Below, in pieces: positions 1 to 5,347 of a stretch of DNA of 5,347 bases; position 1 is the first letter of the stretch; every line of letters begins with the position of its first letter. The position numbers were made by a program, and so were the translations under genes. Under the pieces are notes generated by a model. The model ran no database searches, was not told the DNA's origin, and worked only from the letters and a program-made list of their open reading frames with translations. The stretch is from Acidobacteriaceae bacterium (GTDB lineage: Bacteria > Acidobacteriota > Terriglobia > Terriglobales > Acidobacteriaceae): positions 698-6,044 of the forward strand of contig PMGP01000138.1 of NCBI GenBank assembly GCA_003156235.1. Direction: 5' to 3'.

Positions 1-354
1 CAAGCCCCCATCGGCTGGGCGCTCGTCCTGGCAGGGACCACGTTGATTTTCCTTAGCCTGCTCGGCTTCCCTTCAAAATACTTGCCGAAGCCCATCATCT
101 ATCTGGGACGCATCTCTTTCGGCCTGTATCTCTTCCATGAACTCGTCTATTTCCTCATCTTCTCTACCGGCAGAGTGTGGCTTACCCGGCTTACTCATGC
201 GCTCCATCTTGTGGGCTGGCGCAACGGCCTGGGAACAGCCCTCGCCTTCTGCCTCACCATCCTCGTAGCACACACCTCGTATCAGTTGTACGAGAAGCCG
301 TTTCTGCGCCTCAAAAGCCGCTTTACCATCGTCCCCTCACGAGACGAGAATTGA
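1..354 (+). CDS. Acyltransferase-3 family membrane protein, C-terminal fragment (5' end outside window)
   Basis: The frame is open from base 1 and ends at TGA 352-354, giving 117 residues. What is seen: a hydrophobic segment (WALVLAGTTLIFLSLLGF), then IIYLGRISFGLYLFHELVYF, then a last hydrophobic stretch running into SYQLYEKPFLRLKSRF. The pattern 'YLGRISFGLYLFH', followed by a final helix and 'YEKPFLRLK', is the C-terminal signature of the acyltransferase-3 (OafA/YrhL-like) family. These are multi-pass inner-membrane enzymes that transfer acetyl or other acyl groups to sugars of O-antigen, peptidoglycan, exopolysaccharide or macrolides. The catalytic N-terminal histidine region is outside the window, so activity and substrate cannot be judged. 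A TTG at 43 is only an internal in-frame codon, not a credible start. The next gene begins 39 bases downstream on the same strand, so co-transcription is possible but not shown. Family call is confident; substrate unknown. Confidence 0.88.
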   Translation, partial: QAPIGWALVLAGTTLIFLSLLGFPSKYLPKPIIYLGRISFGLYLFHELVYFLIFSTGRVWLTRLTHALHLVGWRNGLGTALAFCLTILVAHTSYQLYEKPFLRLKSRFTIVPSRDEN

Positions 355-379
355 GGAATTTGTTATCTTTGAATCGTTT

Positions 380-386
380 GGAAAGG
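380..386 (+). promoter_or_regulatory. Ribosome binding site deciding the ATG start at 394
   Basis: GGAAAGG lies at 380-386, 7 bases before ATG 394. An in-frame GTG at 388 would sit only 1 base from this purine run, too close for initiation, so ATG 394 is the preferred start. The whole gap 355-393 is AT-rich compared with its surroundings. It contains no convincing paired -35/-10 promoter and no hairpin terminator after the acyltransferase gene. Confidence 0.6.
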
Positions 387-393
387 TGTGGCC

Positions 394-2841
394 ATGAGAA
401 CAAAGTCTTTCTGTTTTGTAGGCATAGGTCTGGCGCTTCTGTGTGCCTGTACGCAGGCGCAGGAGAACAAGAGCGCCGCGCCTATCGGCAATCCAGTAGC
501 CGATGTAAACGGCAACGTTTATAAAACGGTAACCATTGGCAACCAGGTATGGATGGCCGCAGACCTTAAAACCACTCGATACCGAAACGGCGATCTGATA
601 GGTACCACCAGTCCAGCAACTCTGGATATCAGTAGCGAAAGCGCCCCCAAATACCAGTGGGCGTATGCGGGGGATGAAAGCAATGTGGCCACTTACGGCA
701 GGCTATATACATGGTATGCCGCGACTGACAGTCGCAATGTCTGCCCCGCCGGTTGGCATCTGCCCAGCAATGCCGAATGGCAGACTCTCATTGATTTTCT
801 TGGTGGAGATCAAGCAGCACAAGGCAAATTGAAGGAAGCCGGCACAACACATTGGCACAGCCCCAACGACGATGCGACAAACGAAAGCGGATTTACGGCC
901 CTCCCGGGGGGCAACCGATTCAACAACGAGCCTTTCGCTGGCCTGGGATACGGCTCTCACTGGTGGACGGCCACAGAGTATGATGCCAAATTTGCCTGGC
1001 GCCGAATCATGGTTAATATCACGCCCTCGCTTGAAGATGAGAGCGGAGGCTGGGCTGATAAGAAAATTGGCTGGCACGTGCGATGTTTACAAGACGCTTC
1101 CACGTTGCCGGCAGCAAGCCTTGCGGAAAAGGAAAATACAAGTACGGTCTCGACGAGCGCTCCTCAGCGGCCCCCGCTTGACGTGACCTATATCGGCAAT
1201 GCAGGATTCATGATCCAGTCAGGCGGCAAGAAGGTACTTGTTGATGCACTATTTGAAGGAACTACAGAAGTTCTTGGCCCTTCGCCGGAGTTGCTTGCCC
1301 AGATGACGGGAGGCAGCGGACCCTTCGCCGATGTGGATCTCCTGCTGGTCACTCATCCGCACGGCGACCACTTCAATCCCAAGCTGGTAATCGAGTTTCT
1401 GCGCCATCACGCGGGCTGCAAACTCGTCGCGCACACACAGGTCGTCGATCGTTTGCGCAACGAGGAAGGTTTCGCGCAGATCGAGAAGCAGATTCACGAG
1501 GTCAAACAGGAGCCCGGCGCTTTTGAACACCTCAGCCTCAACGGAATTAACCTTGACGCGCTTTGCCTGTATCATATGTCCGCAGATTCATCCATGAAAA
1601 ACCTGGCCTTTATCGTCGAGCTGGGAGGCGCGCGTTTTCTCCATATGGGCGATTCTTCCATCGATCAGAGCGAAGCTCACTTGAACAACTATCCCTTTGA
1701 GCGGTCGCCCGTCGATCTTCTCTTCCTCAATCGAATCGACCACTCCGAGGCGGCGCGGAAGTTCATTGCGGAAAAGATCAAGCCAAACGAAATCGTCGCC
1801 ATGCACATCCTTCCGGCGGAGTTGGAAGAGGTATCGAAGAATCTCCGCGCGGCTTACCCCCACGCGATCGTCTTCAAGCAAAGCATGGAGCAGCGCTCGA
1901 TTCCCATCGAGGTCAACTTCCATAACCTGACGGGTGAGTACTTCGGGCAAACACCTCCCGGTGCAACGCCGCAGGTCTTCGCGCGCGGGATTCTATCGAC
2001 GGAATATCAGGAACATGGCTCACCATCCTTCTCTCCCGACGGTAACGAAGTCTTCTGGCGGGAGAACCGGCGGCCTGACTCCGATAATAAAGAGTGGCAA
2101 GGGTTCAACCTAACCATGCGGCGTAAAAATGGCCGATGGACAGCGCCCTATGTTGACGCTCGATTCGACGGTCGTTTTGTCCTACCCGTGTTTTCCGCCG
2201 ACGGTCGCAAGGCTTATTTCAGCTCGGCAAGGCCTAGTACAGGCGCAGTACCGTCAAGCCAGCCGGACTTCGACATTTGGTTTGTTGAGAAGCAAGGAGA
2301 TGATTGGGGCGAGCCGAAGTGCCTCAATCTCGTGGCGAGATACCCCGAACTGCGGTGGGCCGGCACTCCAACAATGTTCTCGATTACTCGCAACGGCACC
2401 CTCTACTTCATGAGTTACGCGCCGGGCACGCGCAACAATTACGGCATCAACCGGTCCGAGCTCGTCCATGGCGAATACGCAAAACCGGAGTTGCTCCCGC
2501 GCAGCATCAACCTCACTCCCTTCCTGAACTGGACGCCATTCATTGCCCCCGACGAAAGCTATCTGCTGTTTTCCTCGAACCGCCGCGACCCGGACCATGA
2601 CGATGGCGATCTTTATATCTCGCGCCGCCAACCAGACGGCAGTTGGACCGATCCGGTCAGCCTGGGCGAGCCGGTCAATTCGCCTACGCAGGAGCGGTTT
2701 CCATCCGTATCACTGGACGGCAAGTATCTATTCTTTACCCGCTGGACCCCAGATCACGACGAAGACGTGTTTTGGGTGAACGCGGCGACCATTCCGGCTC
2801 TGCGTTCCATCACTACGCCTTCACAGGAGAAGCAGAAATGA
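394..2841 (+). CDS. Predicted lipoprotein fusing FISUMP domain, metallo-beta-lactamase-fold hydrolase and PD40 beta-propeller
   Basis: 815 residues from ATG 394. Residues 1-19 form a signal sequence ending LALLCAC, a plausible lipobox with Cys19 as lipid anchor; ordinary signal-peptidase cleavage just after is the alternative. Residues ~37-234 match the FISUMP family (TIGR02145): DVNGNVYKTVTIGNQVWMA near the start, CPAGWHLPSNAEW at 117-129, TNESGFTALPGGNR at 162-175 and closing WHVRCLQD; Cys117 and Cys231 could pair. A low-complexity Ser/Thr/Ala linker (~235-261) leads to a metallo-beta-lactamase fold (~262-505) of UlaG/YtkL type: GNAGF, the metal motif HPHGDH (His321, His323, Asp325, His326), then His394, Asp420 (HMGDSS) and His471 (AMHIL). 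This is a full ligand set, so an active hydrolase is likely. Residues ~514-805 carry five PD40 blade motifs with turn residues near 549, 603, 667, 720 and 775. FISUMP function is unknown; PD40 propellers usually bind partners or polymers. The stop overlaps the next start. Domain calls are strong; substrate unknown. Confidence 0.9.
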   Translation: MRTKSFCFVGIGLALLCACTQAQENKSAAPIGNPVADVNGNVYKTVTIGNQVWMAADLKTTRYRNGDLIGTTSPATLDISSESAPKYQWAYAGDESNVATYGRLYTWYAATDSRNVCPAGWHLPSNAEWQTLIDFLGGDQAAQGKLKEAGTTHWHSPNDDATNESGFTALPGGNRFNNEPFAGLGYGSHWWTATEYDAKFAWRRIMVNITPSLEDESGGWADKKIGWHVRCLQDASTLPAASLAEKENTSTVSTSAPQRPPLDVTYIGNAGFMIQSGGKKVLVDALFEGTTEVLGPSPELLAQMTGGSGPFADVDLLLVTHPHGDHFNPKLVIEFLRHHAGCKLVAHTQVVDRLRNEEGFAQIEKQIHEVKQEPGAFEHLSLNGINLDALCLYHMSADSSMKNLAFIVELGGARFLHMGDSSIDQSEAHLNNYPFERSPVDLLFLNRIDHSEAARKFIAEKIKPNEIVAMHILPAELEEVSKNLRAAYPHAIVFKQSMEQRSIPIEVNFHNLTGEYFGQTPPGATPQVFARGILSTEYQEHGSPSFSPDGNEVFWRENRRPDSDNKEWQGFNLTMRRKNGRWTAPYVDARFDGRFVLPVFSADGRKAYFSSARPSTGAVPSSQPDFDIWFVEKQGDDWGEPKCLNLVARYPELRWAGTPTMFSITRNGTLYFMSYAPGTRNNYGINRSELVHGEYAKPELLPRSINLTPFLNWTPFIAPDESYLLFSSNRRDPDHDDGDLYISRRQPDGSWTDPVSLGEPVNSPTQERFPSVSLDGKYLFFTRWTPDHDEDVFWVNAATIPALRSITTPSQEKQK
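2825..2830 (+). promoter_or_regulatory. Ribosome binding site for the M20 peptidase gene
   Basis: AGGAGA at 2825-2830 lies 7 bases before ATG 2838, inside the last codons of the preceding gene. It supports the ATG 2838 start over the longer in-frame extension upstream, which lies antisense-free but out of frame within the PD40 coding region and has no signal peptide. Confidence 0.75.
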
Positions 2842-4244
2842 GAAAGACACTCGCAATCATCTTTGCCCTGATCGTGTTGCTGGCCACCGGCGCATTGGCG
2901 CAGCAGAACAAGAACGCCAATCCAGCTGATCGCGCATTCCAGCGGGAGCTGTTGCAGGAACTGGTGGAGATTAACAGCACGGCGGCCTTCGGATCGACCA
3001 AAGCGGCCGAGGCGATGATGGCGCGTCTGCGCGTCGCAGGCTTCCCCGATTCCGATCTGACGCTCGCCGGCCCAAGCCCCGACAAGCAGAACCTGGTGGT
3101 GCGGCTGCGCGGGAAGGGTGCAGCCAAGCCGATCCTGCTGATTGCGCATCTCGACGTGGTCGACGCGCCGAAAGATGGATGGGCCGCAGGTCTGGACCCA
3201 TTCCGGCTGACCGAACGCGATGGCTTCTTCTATGGACGCGGGGCGCTCGACATGAAGAGCGGCGTGGCCGAGCTTGTCGACACATTGATTCGCCTGCGGG
3301 GCGAGGGCTTCGTGCCCAGCCGCGACATCATTGTGGCTCTCACCGCGGACGAGGAAGGCGGAGACGCCAACGGCATCAACTGGCTGGTGACCAATCATCG
3401 CGATTGGATCGACGCAGCCTACTGCCTGAACCTGGACGCTGGCGGCGGACAGATCGAAAAAGGACGCCGTCTGCGCATGACGGTGCAGACCAGCGAGAAG
3501 ACCTATGCGAGTTTTCGCGCCCAGACCAAGAGCGAAGGCGGCCACAGTTCGCTGCCGGTCAAGGAGAACGCCATCTACCAGTTGGCCAAGGGGCTGGCGC
3601 GGTTTTCCGAGCATGACCTGCCGTTCCGCTTCAACGAATCGACGCGCGTCTACTTCGAGCGTATGGCGGCGCTGGAGACCAGTCCGCTGGCGGCAGACAT
3701 GAAGGCGGTGGCGAAAGATCCGCCGGACTTGGCTGCCGCAGCGCGGCTGGCCGCCGGATCGCCCTATTTCAACGCCATCCTGCGAACCACTTGCGTGGCC
3801 ACGAGGATCGAGGGCGGACACGCCGACAACGCCTTGCCGCAGACGGCTTCGGCGGTCATCAATTGCCGCCTCTTCCCGGGCGACACGGTGGAGTTCGTCC
3901 ACGACTACCTGACGGAAGCGCTGGCCGACCCCGGAATCAACGTGAGTACGCTGGCCGCTGCGCGCCCGGCTCCCGCGTCGGTGCTGTCGCCGGAAGTGAT
4001 GGGGGCAGTTGAAAAGGTGACGCAGGAGCTATGGCCGGGGATGCCTGTCTTCCCGGTGATGGACCCCTGGGCCAGCGACTCGATCCACTTGCGCCGGGCC
4101 GGTTTCACTGTTTTCGGAGCGGGCAGCGGGTTTGGGGAACTGGATTTCGGCAACGCCCACGGCGCCAACGAACGTCTTCCGGTGGAAGAGTATTACCAGA
4201 GCTTCGAGTTTCTCTACCGGCTCATGAAGGAGCTGACCCAATGA
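2838..4244 (+). CDS. Secreted M20 family metallopeptidase (M20/M25/M40 type)
   Basis: 468 residues. The N-terminus MRKTLAIIFALIVLLATGALA is a clear signal peptide, with cleavage predicted after Ala21 (ALA|QQ), so the enzyme should act in the periplasm or outside the cell. The M20 di-zinc site is complete: His104 and Asp106 in AHLDVVD, Asp138 in GALDMKSG, Glu172-Glu173 in ADEEGG, Asp200 in NLDAGGG and His441 in GNAHGANER. By family knowledge, Asp138 bridges the metals, Glu172 is the general base and Asp106 orients a ligand. The lid/dimerisation domain lies between (~205-320), with His236 in SEGGHSSLP as the usual substrate-contacting histidine. Length is normal for secreted carboxypeptidase-like M20 enzymes; ArgE, DapE and DapE-like cytoplasmic enzymes are shorter and unsignalled. 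It likely removes a C-terminal residue from peptides or N-acyl groups from amino acids; which one cannot be told. ATG overlaps the upstream TGA by 4 bases and its own TGA overlaps the esterase start, indicating translational coupling. Confidence 0.93.
   Translation: MRKTLAIIFALIVLLATGALAQQNKNANPADRAFQRELLQELVEINSTAAFGSTKAAEAMMARLRVAGFPDSDLTLAGPSPDKQNLVVRLRGKGAAKPILLIAHLDVVDAPKDGWAAGLDPFRLTERDGFFYGRGALDMKSGVAELVDTLIRLRGEGFVPSRDIIVALTADEEGGDANGINWLVTNHRDWIDAAYCLNLDAGGGQIEKGRRLRMTVQTSEKTYASFRAQTKSEGGHSSLPVKENAIYQLAKGLARFSEHDLPFRFNESTRVYFERMAALETSPLAADMKAVAKDPPDLAAAARLAAGSPYFNAILRTTCVATRIEGGHADNALPQTASAVINCRLFPGDTVEFVHDYLTEALADPGINVSTLAAARPAPASVLSPEVMGAVEKVTQELWPGMPVFPVMDPWASDSIHLRRAGFTVFGAGSGFGELDFGNAHGANERLPVEEYYQSFEFLYRLMKELTQ
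4227..4232 (+). promoter_or_regulatory. Ribosome binding site for the esterase gene
   Basis: AAGGAG at 4227-4232 lies 8 bases before ATG 4241. The next in-frame ATG, at 4262, has no comparable site at the right distance, so ATG 4241 is favoured even though the signal peptide would work from either. Confidence 0.7.
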
Positions 4245-5248
4245 TCCATCCAAGCCGTTACATGCGATTCCTGCCGCTGGCCCTGGCATTGCTGTCGATT
4301 CCGGCGCGCTCCCAGACTGCATTCGCTGGCGACGGCGCGGTTACCGTTACCGCCCGCGACGAGCGGCGCGTGACATTAACAGTACGGAGCGAAGACCACA
4401 CTTACACGGGCGATTACAAAGTCGATGTCTACCTTCCCGTGGGTTATGCGGCGGAGACCGGCCGGTATCGTGTGCTCTATTTTTTCGATGGCAACGATGT
4501 GCATCGGGAGCACGATGACTTACTCAGCGACGATCTTATTTATCCTGCCATTCTGGTGGCGATTCAAAACAGAAGCGCGCAGTCCCGGTTTTTCGATCTG
4601 ACGCCCTCGCCGGATCGCACCTATCAGGCGCCCACGGGCGGCCTTGAAGCGTTTGGGAAGCTAATCGTCAATCGGATCAAGCCCTACATTGATGCCAACT
4701 TCCGAACGCTTCCCGACCCGGCGCACACGGGCGTGGCAGGAGTCTCGCTGGGCGGTCTGGCCGCTTGCCAACTCGGCTACACGCAGCCCCAGGTCTTCGG
4801 CATGGCGGCGTGCATGGAGCCGTCGCTGTGGTGGAACAACGACGAGTTGCTCAAGCGAATGCAGTACGATTCGTCGCCAAAAACCGGTACGCGATTCTGG
4901 ATCATGGGCGCCGACCAGAACGATATGCATATGTGGCAAAACGCCAAGCGAGGTGCCATGGCGCTGGTGCGGCGCGGCTGGCGCGAGGGCGAGGATGTGG
5001 CGTTCTTGCAGGTCCACAACCTGCCGCACGGGTGGGAGACTGCGAAGACGCAGTTGCGCGATATGCTGCATTTTCTGCTTCGCAAGGCCCCGCCGCGTCT
5101 GCTGCGCGCCGAACTGACAAACTGCCAGGGACCGCAGCACCAGTCGATCCGGCTGCGTGAAACCGGCGAATCGGCCAACGTGTATCTTGATCTGACCTAC
5201 GCGTACGGACTGCGCTCTTCCATCGTCGGACGGAAGCATATCGCGTAG
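4241..5248 (+). CDS. Secreted alpha/beta-hydrolase, Fes/esterase-D type; 3' end probably replaced
   Basis: 335 residues. An N-terminal signal peptide (hydrophobic FLPLALALLSIPA, cleavage near residues 25-29) predicts export. Residues ~50-282 match the putative esterase family (PF00756: enterochelin esterase Fes, esterase D, mycolyltransferase fold): YKVDVYLPVGY, then RVLYFFDGND, then the nucleophile elbow GVSLGG with Ser169, and His263 in LPHGWETA. The acid is probably Asp225 or Asp228 in MGADQND. An ester substrate is expected, such as acetyl or feruloyl groups on polysaccharide, or a siderophore; no iron-uptake genes adjoin, so I do not favour siderophore. A region after the hydrolase fold (283-~324) reads like the start of a further beta-rich domain (SANVYLDLTYAYG) but stops early. 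The last ten residues are encoded opposite a different gene, so the native C-terminus is probably lost. The catalytic core looks intact. The gene is coupled to the peptidase gene by an ATGA overlap. Confidence 0.88.
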   Translation: MIHPSRYMRFLPLALALLSIPARSQTAFAGDGAVTVTARDERRVTLTVRSEDHTYTGDYKVDVYLPVGYAAETGRYRVLYFFDGNDVHREHDDLLSDDLIYPAILVAIQNRSAQSRFFDLTPSPDRTYQAPTGGLEAFGKLIVNRIKPYIDANFRTLPDPAHTGVAGVSLGGLAACQLGYTQPQVFGMAACMEPSLWWNNDELLKRMQYDSSPKTGTRFWIMGADQNDMHMWQNAKRGAMALVRRGWREGEDVAFLQVHNLPHGWETAKTQLRDMLHFLLRKAPPRLLRAELTNCQGPQHQSIRLRETGESANVYLDLTYAYGLRSSIVGRKHIA

Positions 5249-5347
5249 CCAATGGAGCGCCTGCACGAAGCGCATGGCGGGACGGCCCGCCCAGTAGAGG
5301 CGGCTGGGCGCGGCGGCTTTGAAGTCGAGGGTGAGGTTGCCGAGGGT
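5216..5347 (-). pseudogene. DUF6088 / AbiEi-like type IV antitoxin, internal fragment, apparently truncated at its 3' end
   Basis: Reading the minus strand from base 5347, an open frame begins TLGNLTLDFKAAAPSRLYWA and continues GRPAMRFVQALHWLRDML, then PSDDGR ending at 5216. The pattern GN-x-hydrophobic, AAPS-x-L-x-W-x-GRP and a following helix resembles the middle-to-late part of DUF6088 proteins. Those are AbiEi-like antitoxins with an N-terminal winged helix, usually followed by a nucleotidyltransferase toxin (AbiEii). The start lies beyond the window. Past about 5216 the frame stays open to TAG at 4661-4663 but runs antisense through the esterase catalytic core and loses family-like character. 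The gene therefore seems to have lost its own 3' end, and any translated product would be a chimera. No toxin gene follows. Family recognition is from memory of the motif and rests on about 44 residues. The alternative is an unrelated gene that overlaps the esterase tail. Confidence 0.45.

Noticed and set aside
355..393. Promoter or terminator in the gap between the acyltransferase and lipoprotein genes
   Set aside because: The gap is only 39 bases. I could not find a -35/-10 pair with proper spacing or a stem-loop followed by a T run, so neither is called.
388..396. GTG at 388 as start of the large lipoprotein gene, adding two residues
   Set aside because: It lies only 1 base after the GGAAAGG site, while ATG 394 has 7-base spacing and gives a normal signal sequence beginning MRTK.
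177..524. Plus-strand frame bridging the acyltransferase end and the lipoprotein start
   Set aside because: It overlaps two genes with strong family signatures in other frames, and its Arg/Ser/Cys-rich product shows no motif.
1180..1908. Metallo-beta-lactamase domain as an antibiotic-resistance enzyme
   Set aside because: The motif order and the surrounding residues (GNAGF, HMGDSS, AMHIL) match the UlaG/YtkL branch, not class B1-B3 beta-lactamases, and the domain is embedded in a large fusion.
2643..2837. N-terminal extension of the M20 peptidase frame into the preceding gene
   Set aside because: This stretch overlaps well-supported PD40 coding sequence in another frame, lacks a signal peptide and precedes a clear Shine-Dalgarno plus signal peptide at 2838.
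2754..3902. Long minus-strand open frame of 382 codons
   Set aside because: It lies wholly antisense to the M20 gene, whose catalytic motifs are complete. The translation is rich in Arg, Gln and His with no recognisable domain, as expected of an antisense shadow in GC-rich DNA.
4031..4240. N-terminal extension of the esterase frame
   Set aside because: It overlaps the M20 C-terminal region including the His441 metal ligand. The ATG at 4241 has its own ribosome site and begins a signal peptide.

Overview
The window holds three complete, tightly packed plus-strand genes for exported proteins. They are flanked by the 3' end of a membrane acyltransferase gene on the left and by what looks like a broken minus-strand gene on the right. 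Base composition is moderately GC-rich and uneven: sampled 60-base lines run from about 47% GC in the first domain of the large gene to about 73% in the peptidase gene. The combination of a FISUMP domain, PD40 propeller, secreted M20 peptidase and secreted esterase, with AGGAG-type ribosome sites, fits an environmental Gram-negative bacterium. Acidobacteriota is my best guess, but no phylogenetic marker is present, so this is inference.

Layout: 1-354, C-terminal part of an acyltransferase-3 family membrane protein. 355-393, short AT-rich gap with a ribosome binding site. 394-2841, an 815-residue predicted lipoprotein fusing three normally separate modules: a FISUMP domain, an UlaG/YtkL-type metallo-beta-lactamase-fold hydrolase with a full metal-ligand set, and a five-blade PD40 (WD40-like) propeller. 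2838-4244, a secreted M20 family metallopeptidase with all expected metal ligands. 4241-5248, a secreted Fes/esterase-D type alpha/beta hydrolase. About 5216-5347 (minus strand), the interior of a DUF6088/AbiEi-like antitoxin gene.

The three central genes are joined by two successive ATGA stop/start overlaps and each has its own Shine-Dalgarno sequence, so they are almost certainly translated from one message. All three proteins carry export signals and a hydrolase domain. The simplest reading is a cell-envelope or extracellular degradation module with a lipoprotein that may bind and hydrolyse, an amidase/peptidase and an esterase. The actual substrate cannot be read from the sequence.

The right end is odd. 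The last ten codons of the esterase lie antisense to recognisable coding sequence of the DUF6088-like gene, so two convergent genes appear to have been joined tail to tail with loss of both 3' ends. The toxin gene normally expected downstream of such an antitoxin is not there. No tRNA, rRNA, CRISPR array, insertion sequence or clear terminator was seen.
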